This document shows, piece after piece, positions 54,353 to 64,000 of a stretch of DNA of 64,000 bases (its first letter is position 1; every line of letters begins with the position of its first letter). Position numbers and translations under genes: made by a program. Source of the stretch: Rhodocollybia butyracea (Eukaryota; Basidiomycota; Agaricomycetes; Agaricales; Omphalotaceae). The stretch is taken from NCBI GenBank assembly GCA_015501585.1, contig JADNRY010000105.1, forward strand, positions 62,001 through 126,000. The letters are read 5' to 3'. Under the pieces are notes generated by a model. That model saw only the letters and a program-made list of their open reading frames with translations. It was not told where the DNA came from and searched no databases.

Positions 54353-57300
54353 TTAGACACGGACTGAAGGTCTGGCGGGGGTTGGCCGACCACGGGGACG
54401 AGGTCGACTGAAACGCAATGATGTATTTCCAGGACTATAGAGTGCTCGTAAGAAACGGAAATCACTGATACTTGGATAGGAAAAAAACTCACGTCATGCC
54501 CATACCCTGCCCGAAAGACGAATTGGCGTTTTCTTTCAGTTCTGAAGAAGCCTTTGCAGACCGTTTTGACCATCCGAGAGCCGTGCGTCTCGCAGTGGAA
54601 GCAACTCGTGGTCGAACGTTCTCACGTTTTGTGAGGGGTTTCTCTGGAGAGTTCATCTCGCGAGAGAAGACCTTTGAAGCTAAGGGAACAACGGGAGAGT
54701 TGGATGCGAGGTTGGCGTTGACAACGACCTCCTTCAATGGTACATTCTGAGCAACGCCGGAGACACGAGGAGATGGCTCAGTGATGATAGCAGGGCGGGG
54801 GCAGTCCGGAGAAAGAGACACGCGCACGGTTCTGCCTTGAGGATAGGGTGAAGGCCGTGAGGATGTTCGCCTTCGCAAGGGCCGCAATTCAGATGGAAGA
54901 GGACCATAGCTTTGGACTGAACTGGCCAAAAGTGCTTGCATACCCGAAGGATGACGAGGCGGATCAAAGTCTGTTCCATTAAATGAGATGTGAGTTATTA
55001 AGAAAAAGGGAGGACTTACTCTGCAAAGCAAAGACAGAGAACGGTGTATCCACCCACAGACGTTTACTCTCGTTGACAGTATACTCTGCTTCACTTCGCA
55101 GCTCGTAGTAACGCCTCATGGCAACAATACCACGTTCCTCGTCCCAGGAGTCCATGGAATGTATGGATGCGCTATCAGAAGGATCGACAATGAATACTGG
55201 TTGGATGACAGTTGGGCTGCTCTTCTTGGAAGCTGTGGATCGTGAAAGAGGAGTATCATTAGGACTGTACAGTTCTTCCTCGATAGTCTCATAAACTGAG
55301 GACCGCGACGCCCGTGCTTGAGAAATTCGACGGCGATGACCTTCTCCACGAGCCCGAGCCCTGTCCCTCTGTCTAGAAATATTTGAGACAGGATGTGTTG
55401 CATTGGACAGAATTCTATTGAGATGCGCGAGGTCAATGCTGGATTGGGATCCTTCTGATGTTGAAGACCCATCCGAAGCGGAAAGCGGAGGGGTATCACC
55501 ACCGGAACTTGAAGATGTGCAAGTACTAGAACGGGATCGAGTAGTAGGACTCGGTCGCGAGAACACAACAGGCAGAGAGACTGCGTTTACTAGTTAGCAA
55601 AGAAAAATCAAAATTTTGGATTGGATACTCACAGCTAGCGGAAAGATCCTCGCCTTCAGCAATTAAGCAGCTCTCCTCTAGACTTTGTCGTTCCAAGATG
55701 CCCCTCCTAGCTCGAATCATTCTCTCGCCTCCAAATTTGGAAGAAGAGGTGGAGACGATAGAGGCCTTCTCAACGATACGGGCTTTGATAGCATGGCCAC
55801 CGTCATCCACGTCGTCAATCGATTGCAAATTCTCGAAGGGAGCCTGTTTTCGCTTCCCGAGATGACCAACTGCACGGACACATGGTGAAGCTTCGATGAC
55901 TGAGCCAACTGAGCGACGGCGGACATGACCTCCTCCGATCATCTATAAAAAAAATCAATCAGTGTCGTTCCAGCTAGGGACAAAAAATGGCTTACGCTAA
56001 TCATAGTATCATCCTCTTTCATAGGACTATGAATACTGTTGATACTTAGCGAGGAAATTGGTCGGAAAGTTGGAGGAAGAAGGTGCCCATCATGAGAGGA
56101 ATCTTCATAACCGAATACCGAGTCCGAAGAGACACTTGTCCGATGTCCAGTCTTGTCAAAGAGAGAATCGTCCATGGACGAACGTTGATCACCATCCATG
56201 ATCGAATCGTAGGATGTCCGCGTTCCTGGCGGAGAAGCTGAAATGGAAGGCAACGGCGCTCCGAAATTACCTGCAGTGTCAAACATCTTGTCACCAATAT
56301 CAGGCCGTCCCAGGCGCATGGCAGAAAACTGGCTTTCGACTGAGTCAACGGAGGCATCGTGCTTGTGCTGTGCCCACGCAGCACGACCACCATTTGCACC
56401 ATGCACTGCGTACGAATGAGCCATGGAGCTGACGCTGGTAGACGAGTCATTACGGCGGTGACCAAAGCTTCGGTTGTACAAGCTTATGGGTGGACCTTGA
56501 GAAACAACGGACATATTAGACTCTCGACGACGGTGGCCTCTGCTGGTGACAGCTGGCGCATTGAAGTAGAAGCTGGACGCGTCACTATCAACACGCCTAC
56601 GGAGAGGAGCAGCGTGTCTGAGGAAAGAGAACGTGTCGTCAACGCTCATCGAAAAGGATGTCGATGTCATATCTTCTGAAGATGGCCTTTCGCGGAGACT
56701 TGGTAGGCCATAATCGAATGGGTCAGGGATACCAGAATTCACAACGTGTCCATACGATGATATCGAAGCAAAACTCATCATAGAATCTTGTTTGCTATGA
56801 TTATTGCGACGAGTACCACTCGATACTGGAGGAGGATAGAAGGCTGGTCGGTAGTCATGGAATTCGAAACCTCTTCGGACTTCTTCGAATGAATCGAAGC
56901 CATTGAAACTGCTTGTCGAATCATGTCTAGAGTGTCGGTATGCGATGTTACGGGTGATAGCAATAGCAGAGTCATCTCTTGCCCTCCGTTTCATACTCGA
57001 ATCGGAAGTCAGGCGCGGTCTTGCAGCGGGCATATCAGAGGCCTTCGCCATGATGGAATCGATGACCGAATCGTCGACGTATGAGGCATCGGACATGGCT
57101 CGTACTCGAGAAAGAGGAGGTATGATATCTGAAAGCGTAATCGGTTTTTCAGGCTGAATTTCCAGAGATGGAGACTTTGAGAACCCTCCAAATTTGAACG
57201 CCTTGTTCAATTCACCATCCGAAGGACGAGAACTGCTAGAGGTGGAAGGCTTCAAGCCCTTAGGGATGAAGGTATGTGGAAGATCATGCGATTCATCGCT

Positions 57301-60300
57301 GCCGACACTGTCAGATCCTGGTAGCAAAGTAGGTTCCTTTGCATCAAGCAAACGAGAAAGTGGGAATTCTTCCAGCGACTCCGACGCAGTTTGAGTACTC
57401 CCGCCGTAGTGAGCGTCTTGAGAAGAGATAGAATCATCAGTGACATCCATACTCGAAGAACTGTCCGCAGAAGAGACCATGGAAGGAAGGGGAGGAAGAG
57501 GCGGAACGTCGACCTGCAGAAAGCCGTTGCCTAGTTGGCCACCGAAATCATAGCGTAGGTCAATTTTGGCTGGGGTTTGGAATGCCTTCTCCAATTGCTC
57601 CACAAAGCTCGCGCGATCTGAACCACCAGATTCATTCAGCTTCTGTAACTCTCCGGTGAAGTCGAAAGACTTCTTGGTGTCGTCTTCATCCACATCCATC
57701 ATATCGTCAAGGTCAGCGCGGTTATCGTTCACATCAATGAGATGGAAGACGGGCAATTCGACCGTTTCCGGTTCGCCTGAGCTCTCTGATTCGGGAACAG
57801 GAATAGAGACATCTCGAGGAGCATCAGGAGAATCTGTAGTAGGGCGGAAGGATAACGTGTCGTCAACGGAACGAACAGAAAGCCTAGGAGATTGGTTCGC
57901 GAGGATGACTTGCAATTCATCAGGGATGTCAGAATCAGGATCTGAAGCATCCAAGTCATCCACCGCATAAGCGGAAACGTCAGATCCTCCCATTGTACCC
58001 TTCATACCCAACTGCCTTCGAGCTCCAGGAGCTAGAGGGCGGCTTGTAGTAAGTTCCTCCTCTGCAATACTTCCCTGGCTTCCACCAGCTTGTGAGGATA
58101 GCAGCGATGATCGATTTCTGGAGTGTCCATGCGTAGGTCTAAGAGCGGGATTGCGAGGATGCTTGTGAATATCATCGAATGAGCTGATCGAGGAGTCACC
58201 AGCACGAGACGAGGACCTCGAGCCGAAGGTAAGGGAAGAAGGCGCACGCCCCGGATTTGTTGGTGATAGGGACTGCACAGGAGGAAGATCCATAGAGGGA
58301 GGAGGTCCCAAAGGCTTCAAACCGGAGGATATGATCATATTGCGTGACTTGGCGGGGCGCAGTGGTCGTAAAGCTGGAGGCGGAGAAGGTTCTGGGAAGT
58401 AACCTGATGGGGACAGTGTTCGTTTGTGGGTCAATCGGTTCTTTGGTATCTCAGCTGGCGGGTCACTCTTCGCTGGTAGTTCGTTCCGTACGAAGAATGA
58501 ATTGAGCACCGGCCAAGGGGCAATCTGTTGCTCGAGAAGCTGAGCATTTGCGGGGACAGGGTTGCCCATGGAGGACGAGACGCGAGATTGAGCATAAGGT
58601 CTTAGTGAGCTGATGGAAGTCGTGGCACTGCGCAACGTCTTCTTCGTGGGGCTATCCTGGCACGCATCTGGAAACTGGAAACCAGCTGGACGTTTCCAGG
58701 GTGAAGACTCGGGCGTAGGAGTCGCGCCAGGAGTCGCTTCCAAGTCCAGATGATTGATCAGTTGGGCGAGGTCGTTGGTAGCAGCAGATAGGATTGAAAT
58801 CACGCCTGTCAAAAACACTTAGCATCACAAAATGGCAATCAAAGATCAGGAGGCTTTACCTTCTCCATCGTCCTCGTGTATTCCTGTAGGACGCTTCCGT
58901 CCTAGAAGCTGCTCAGAGAGAGGGCGAGGGCGCGCGCGCTTCATCGGAGTCAAAATGGATTCCTCGTCCATGCACTCGTGTCCATCTGAAGTTGCTTCCT
59001 CGAGAGTAAGCAAAGGTGCAGCTCCACCAGAAACGGTTCTGATAGACGTTGCCGGTTCCGGAGAGCCTTCTTGAATTTCAGGGAAGACATCCACAATAGG
59101 AGTCCTCCTCCTACCCTCCGAAGAGCGCCTACTTTCGCGGTTCGCTTTCTTTCGTTTCGCATCAGTCTCTGCGTCCTCGATACTTTGCCTCCGAGTTTCC
59201 TTCTCCTTCCGCCGCAGCTCCTTGACAGTCTCTAACCCAGCCTCATCCCAGCGGATACTTGCACCAGAGCTGCTTGAAGAGGCACGGGAAACCGATGATG
59301 TAGTGGACAACGGTCGAAGAGATGACCCAGTCGACAAGGTGGAGCCAGATCTCATACGCCCTGCGATTACGACTGCAGACTCGACGGACAGACGATTGGC
59401 ATCGGGTCCAGAAGCGACACCGATAGAAGATGTTGTAGAGCCGCTACGAACAGCGGGGAGTCTCATTGTCGAGGGCAAGCCCAGTCCCAAGATGCTACGC
59501 TTCTTCTTTCCAAGCGACGCCTTCGCTTGAGGACTGGAAGTGAGATTGCCGGCTTCGAAACTACTAGTCGAGTTACGAATGCGCTGAGTCTTGGACTTGT
59601 CCTCCTTCTTCTCGCTCTTCTCCTTCTTCGTCTTTTTCTTCGGCTCGTCTTTATCCTTCGATTTCGCCTTCACCTTGTCCTTCCCTTTCTTTTCCACCTC
59701 CTTCTGCGATACTTCATCACCAGGACCAGTCCCGTTCTTGAGCTGTGCCCAGCTTCCAATACGAGCCATAGAACGAACCGATCGCATTGCACGCAGCGCG
59801 ATAGAGTTCTGGTTGTTATTGCCTGGCAAAGAGTCAATACCGTCGAACTGCGACGGCGGTGCAAGGAGACCTCCGAAAGTAGGTGTGGCAGAGCGGGAAT
59901 AACCTCCTGCTGGTGGACGTTCTTCGTTTACGGGGTTCACCCCATGTAATAACGGAGAGGATGTATTTCTTGAATTGTAATCTGTGGTGTTGAGGGAAGT
60001 GGGAGCAGTCGTAAGCAGCATGCCAGAATCTAGTGAATTAAAGCGAGCGCGGGATTGGGTTTCGGGGACGGCCTTGAAGGGTTCAGGTGCTAACGAAACG
60101 TTGAGTAAAAGATCTTCAGATGAATAAAAACAGCTTACTTTTCGAACGCGGAGGTTGAGGGCGAGTCTCAGATTTCTCTCTGGCTTTCTCCTTCTCCTTC
60201 TCTTTCGAGTCTTTCCTTCCTCTTCCTAAGGTCCACCACTTGTCCTTTTCCTTCTCCTCAGCCTTTACCTTTGTGATTGCCGTCACCGGTTGTGGCACCG

Positions 60301-60769
60301 ATGGTACGTTCGTGACTTCCTCTAGTGCACTTCCTCCAGACCCCCACCTAAGCCCATCCAAGCCACCTCGTGACTTTTTCTTCTTGACCATGACGATTTC
60401 GCCAATCTCTGGGTCGGTCGGGTCGACGTATATTTCGAACCCGCCGCCGCGTCGAGAAGTAGATCCGCCTCCAACGCGTCGCACAACATCGGAGAGGTCT
60501 TTGCCTCGGTCTTTCTGCCTGTCCTTGCCGCCGAGCAAGCCCAGTTTAGACTTTTTCGGAACAAGGCGCTTTCGAGCAGGATCTGCCTTGGGCGCCAGCG
60601 GTGACGGTAGAGCTGGTACAGAAGTCCAAGAAGAATTCATGGACGTACTGGCCTCTGACGAGATGCCTGACGCAGACGGTGTAGCAGCGACAAGACGAAT
60701 TGACGGAACGTCGGAAGGATGGTAGGGAGTATCTGCTGGACGTGACAGTAGCGGTAGCGTGTTGCGCAT
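54353..60769 (-). CDS. Very large low-complexity protein of unknown function (2,033 aa)
   Basis: Seven exons join with strictly consistent phases: 60769-60139, 60089-58860, 58805-55996, 55942-55633, 55580-55020, 54970-54493 and 54434-54353; all introns are about 40-60 nt except the 5th-6th at 49 nt and similar. The protein is Ser/Pro/Arg-rich and mostly disordered, with lysine-rich stretches (KEKEKEKAREKSE, KAKSKDKDEPKKKTKKEKSE). Possible short conserved modules are DPTDPEIGEIVMVKKKK near the N-terminus, HKRTLSPSGYFP, KFGGERMIRARRGILERQ and RRYYELRSEAEYTVNESKRL. I recognise no catalytic domain, transmembrane helix or signal peptide. The long preserved frame implies selection, and a regulatory or cell-cycle-scaffold role would fit such composition, but that is a guess. 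The ATG at 60769 is the first in frame. Confidence 0.85.
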
Positions 60770-61695
60770 TCTGTCGTATATATTTCGTTAAATCGATAAA
60801 AAAAAATTCTTCAAGTGAAGTCGTGAAAAGTCGAAAATTCGTGAAAAATTGTAGAAAATTGGAAGATAAATGCAGGGTTTGTAGATAGGTTTTTTCTGAC
60901 GTGTCTTCAGCCGTAGAAAGACGTGCAGCCGCGTTAATTGATGTATTTCTGTGAATGTGGATCTCTGGTACACGCTGCATGAGACTCCGTATTGTATGTA
61001 GTAGTCTGAAACTTGACGAACCTTGTTCACAGCACTCCCTCACCCCAACCTCAAGCTACAGCAGTATTTTTGCTGAACAAGTCTTGAAGAATCCGTCCAC
61101 GTCGTCGTCGTCTGAGAACAAGAGCCAGAAAACACTGCCACAGTAGTTGGATTATGATCAACAGTCGTCACGTGGGGGCGCTTTGTTTGTGCGGCGCTTG
61201 ATCGGTACATTTTGACCGCCGAACAAATATCCCTTCGCCGCCTATGTAGTTGTTCCGATTGAATAGCAAGTTGCAACTAAAGTCCAGATTCACTGTGTTT
61301 GGGGTGGACCAGACTTGATATACCCATGACTCTTCACCTTATAGCTATCTAAGTAAATCCGATTACGACGTGTCGAATGGCTCAGGCTGCATACTAGATG
61401 TCAGTGAGATTAAAATTTTCGTTAACGAAAGCCAAGTATCACGTATTGGGCAATAAGCGGAAACAGAGCGTGTCTGTCGCATACGTGCTTATGGACTAGC
61501 TCGACGGTGGATCTTACGACCTGGACGTGTAAGTAACTGGTTCCGCGAGGATGTAAGCAGACCCGTGGAGCTCAAGCCTCGAGGATTTCGATCCCTGATT
61601 TCAGATCATTACAGGTCCCTGCTACGCATAGATTGAGGTTGCTAAATACAATAAAGCATGAACATATGCGTGAAAGCCAAAGACACATCTCGAGC
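60770..61695. other. Upstream region of the large gene and 3' flank of the F-box gene
   Basis: No gene seen. The first 250 bp are A-rich 5' leader of the minus-strand large gene; short plus-strand frames are unsupported. Confidence 0.45.
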
Positions 61696-63201
61696 CTAGT
61701 TAATTATAAGGTCAGCACAGGTATTCAAAAGCGAGTTACGGTCTTCATCGCTCAAGCTGCTCGAAGTACTGACATCATCATCCGAGTCATAACGATCATC
61801 CCCCAACTCAAGCTGAACGGAATGCAATGGGCGCACCCCGGACCCATCTTTCGCTCGCGCAGATATGACAGAGGACAACATGTTGGTATCCACACGTCGG
61901 CATACAACGTCCAATAGCTGTGGACAGGGGGCCAAGCTACCCGATAGCGATACAAAGGAAGGTCGACGCGATTCCTGAATTTTACTGGTATGATTGGTGT
62001 CTCCACCACCCTCCACCGCCAACACCGGACCCGGGGCGAAATTTTGTGGTCCTAGTGCAGACAAAAGTGCAGAGTCTGCATCAGAAAGGTTGATTTTTTC
62101 CAGGGTGACGAAACGTCTCAGAAAATTGGCGAACACGGTCTCGCTGGACCGAAGACTGCGCAATTCAAGGCATTCCACCTGGTGGAGGGGATAACAACAA
62201 GAGTCGGTGGATGGGACCGTTGAGCATCCCAATAGCTCCAGGAGCGCGCTTGCATCTGAAGGACCCATTGGATCCACAATCGAAGCGACGTCCTCGAGCT
62301 CTAGCTCACAGAGAGCGGGAAGATGGAATAGAGATAAAACTAAAACGGCATAATCGACATCCACGAATCCAAAACATAATCGCAGGAGTTTCGGCATGGA
62401 TATAATGTGTGGTACAGGTTGATGGGTGCTGGAAGCCACGTCTAACTTTGGACCCCATCCTACAATAGAAAGTCGTTCAAGCTCTGGGCAACCAGTAAGA
62501 ATATTTATGAACTGTGGGAGGGTTGGCATAACATCGTATGCGTGAAACTTGAACTCTAATTCCACTAAGTTCCGTAGTGAAGAGGTTTGCCAGTTGACAT
62601 GGACTCCAACCAACGACAGCTCTCGTAGGGAAGGCAGACAAGCCCCACCAAATAAGGAGATAGGTTCTCTGAACCGTGTAGGCTTGAAGAGCTCCCCTTT
62701 CCTAGCAAAATAGGCATTGCATCTGGAAAGAGCTACACTCTTCAGGATAGGGAGATCTGTGATGTTTCGTGTAAGGTCCAAAAATGTATAAATTGGTGCC
62801 CAAGTATCGGTGAACAATTCGACGTGCCTCCACCGTTTGGAATGCGGACGTAAAACAGAGATAATTTCTTCGGAAATTTCGGGGGTGAACGCGTGGTCAT
62901 CTTCCTCCCAGTTCCAATCTTCGTCACGGAAATCGAGGAGTATATCGAGAGGGTAGGACTTTGATCGGGATAGCCAGGTCTGTAAATATGCGAGCTGACT
63001 AGAAGAATATGGGAGTGACAATTTGATCGACGTCCAAAGAGCGCCGGTGGAGATAGACACCTTTCGCCAACGCGAACAGATATGTGAGATCGTCAAAGGG
63101 GATTCGTCATATTCGTGAACTACATGCAGAAAAATGTAGGAGAGGGTTTCACTGGGTAGACGGTGAATGCCAGACTGGGATGAAGCGGTCATGTGTAACA
63201 T
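61696..63201 (-). CDS. F-box protein with LRR-like C-terminal region (about 501 aa)
   Basis: A single open minus-strand exon. I chose the first ATG (63201, MLHMTASSQSG); the frame stays open upstream to 63321 without an earlier ATG, so an upstream exon is possible. The F-box lies at residues about 11-60: IHRLPSETLSYIFLHVV, then SPLTISHICSRWRKVSISTG and ALWTSI, the usual basidiomycete form. The rest shows irregular leucine-rich units (LPSLRELSLVGVHV, CPELERLSIVGWG, LPALCELELEDVA). F-box proteins bring substrates to SCF ubiquitin ligases through Skp1, with the LRR-like part binding the target. The C-terminus is acidic and serine-rich (DDDVSTSSSLSDEDRNS). No lesion is visible. Such genes are greatly expanded in Agaricomycetes, so the specific target is unknown. 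Confidence 0.88.
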   Translation of the reverse strand: MLHMTASSQSGIHRLPSETLSYIFLHVVHEYDESPLTISHICSRWRKVSISTGALWTSIKLSLPYSSSQLAYLQTWLSRSKSYPLDILLDFRDEDWNWEEDDHAFTPEISEEIISVLRPHSKRWRHVELFTDTWAPIYTFLDLTRNITDLPILKSVALSRCNAYFARKGELFKPTRFREPISLFGGACLPSLRELSLVGVHVNWQTSSLRNLVELEFKFHAYDVMPTLPQFINILTGCPELERLSIVGWGPKLDVASSTHQPVPHIISMPKLLRLCFGFVDVDYAVLVLSLFHLPALCELELEDVASIVDPMGPSDASALLELLGCSTVPSTDSCCYPLHQVECLELRSLRSSETVFANFLRRFVTLEKINLSDADSALLSALGPQNFAPGPVLAVEGGGDTNHTSKIQESRRPSFVSLSGSLAPCPQLLDVVCRRVDTNMLSSVISARAKDGSGVRPLHSVQLELGDDRYDSDDDVSTSSSLSDEDRNSLLNTCADLIIN

Positions 63202-64000
63202 TCCAACTTGGGGTCGAAAATCAGACGGCGTTTGCTTGTAAAGAGTCTCTTTTAAAGATGGGTCGGGCCCGTAGTGATGGTTGACTAGGACTGTCAAAGT
63301 GACGCAGCTGGAGCTGTGCAAAGAAGTTCTGATCCTATGAGTATCGCCGAAGCGGGCTATTAGAAAGAAAATTCTCTCAATAGATACAATATGAACTCAC
63401 ATTGACAGGAATGTCAGCGGGGGGAGGAGACGATGAGCATGAGCTGGAAATGGCAGGCTCTCCTTATGTACTTGATCAGTGTATCCATCACTAGATACCT
63501 CGAGGTCTTTGGCGCCTGGCCCGATCAAGGGCAAAGCAATATATCCACCAACTTAAAGGACCGCGTCACCGTCAAAGTAGGCGCGCTATTCAAAAAAAGT
63601 ATAAGGCATCCTTAATTAAGAATGTCCTTCTTTCCTTCCCGTCGCTTTCCGACCGAGAACAGTATAAACTGAGCGCGGCCAAGGGAAACCCGAAAGCCTC
63701 ATGGCAAAGCACTCGCGCGGTTGTGTGGCGTTGTGGGTCCAGCTTATAATATATGCGCCCACTTCATCACCGATTGAACAGTGAAAAAGGCAAAAGCAAA
63801 ACCTCGAGGCGATTGCGGGACAAGAACAACTCGTGCAGCTGTAAGAATCTCAACCATCGCTGACCGTGGCATCATCTGGACAGTTTGAGGTTGCTGATAC
63901 ATGACGACTGGAAACAAGAGAATACTATAGTTAAGGCACGTCAGGATGGTACAACCAAGATGAGAATGGGCATTGAGATCTACACTATACAATACCAACT
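63202..64000. other. Upstream of the F-box gene; no gene seen
   Basis: Contains the F-box gene promoter. A minus-strand frame from the window edge (63998-63744) and a plus-strand frame at 63433-63615 have no family motif; a gene entering from the right cannot be excluded. Confidence 0.4.

Noticed and set aside
61590..61625. GGATTTCGATCCCTGA resembling a tRNA T-arm
   Set aside because: The upstream sequence does not form D and anticodon arms and there is no acceptor stem.
63744..63998. Minus-strand frame entering from the right edge
   Set aside because: Starts at a TTG, no motif, and truncated by the window; cannot be supported.
1..64000. CRISPR arrays, rRNA, bacterial operons or phage genes
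   Set aside because: None seen: introns, family content and LTR elements indicate a fungal nuclear chromosome.

Overview
The window looks like a chromosomal segment of a filamentous basidiomycete, most likely an Agaricomycete. Genes are split by many short introns (about 45-85 nt, GT..AG with a few GC..AG). The families present are typical of that group: FunK1 fungal-type kinases, a TKL-type kinase, an NB-ARC/TPR NLR-like protein, an F-box protein, a soluble UDP-glycosyltransferase, NmrA-like reductases, an MCT-type MFS transporter and PEBP. There is no sign of bacterial operons, rRNA or CRISPR. Most gene models were built by hand from reading frame, splice sites and family motifs.

Region 1 (1-17 kb) is a repeat-driven accessory block. 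It starts with an inverted-repeat element (66-725), solo ends of a fold-back transposon and a FunK1 5' flank. A likely secreted protein follows (2108-2891). Then come two generations of a duplicated module made of an NmrA-like reductase (minus) beside a FunK1 kinase (plus). One NmrA gene (13110-14187) and one FunK1 gene (10127-12149) have open spliced frames; the other copies are broken. A hAT-type MITE with a perfect 8-bp target duplication sits in one FunK1 remnant. All four FunK1 copies depart from the canonical HRD catalytic motif.

Region 2 (16.7-23 kb) holds an ankyrin-repeat remnant, a solo LTR with a 5-bp duplication, and a full-length but mutated Ty1/copia retrotransposon (17790-23004) with nearly identical LTRs and a TTTTC duplication.

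Region 3 (23-34 kb) holds an NLR-like gene (coiled N-terminus, NB-ARC, TPR), an MFS monocarboxylate-type transporter and a UDP-glycosyltransferase that carries a 10-nt micro-exon and a probable one-base homopolymer frameshift.

Region 4 (34.7-36.7 kb) is a complete 2,025-bp fold-back element with arms of about 0.86 kb and a perfect 8-bp target duplication.

Region 5 (37-43 kb) encodes secreted products: a Ser/Thr-rich internal-repeat protein with signal peptide and GPI-like tail plus a decayed copy, and a tandem pair of secreted proteins with basic C-terminal tails. A duplicated fragment of the NLR N-terminal exon lies between that pair.

Region 6 (43-64 kb) is more conventional: an aldo-keto reductase, a tandem pair of CNNM/Mam3-type (DUF21-CBS) membrane proteins with GC-AG introns, a TKL-like kinase whose DFG motif reads NIG, a PEBP-family protein, a 2,033-residue low-complexity protein of unknown function, and an F-box protein.
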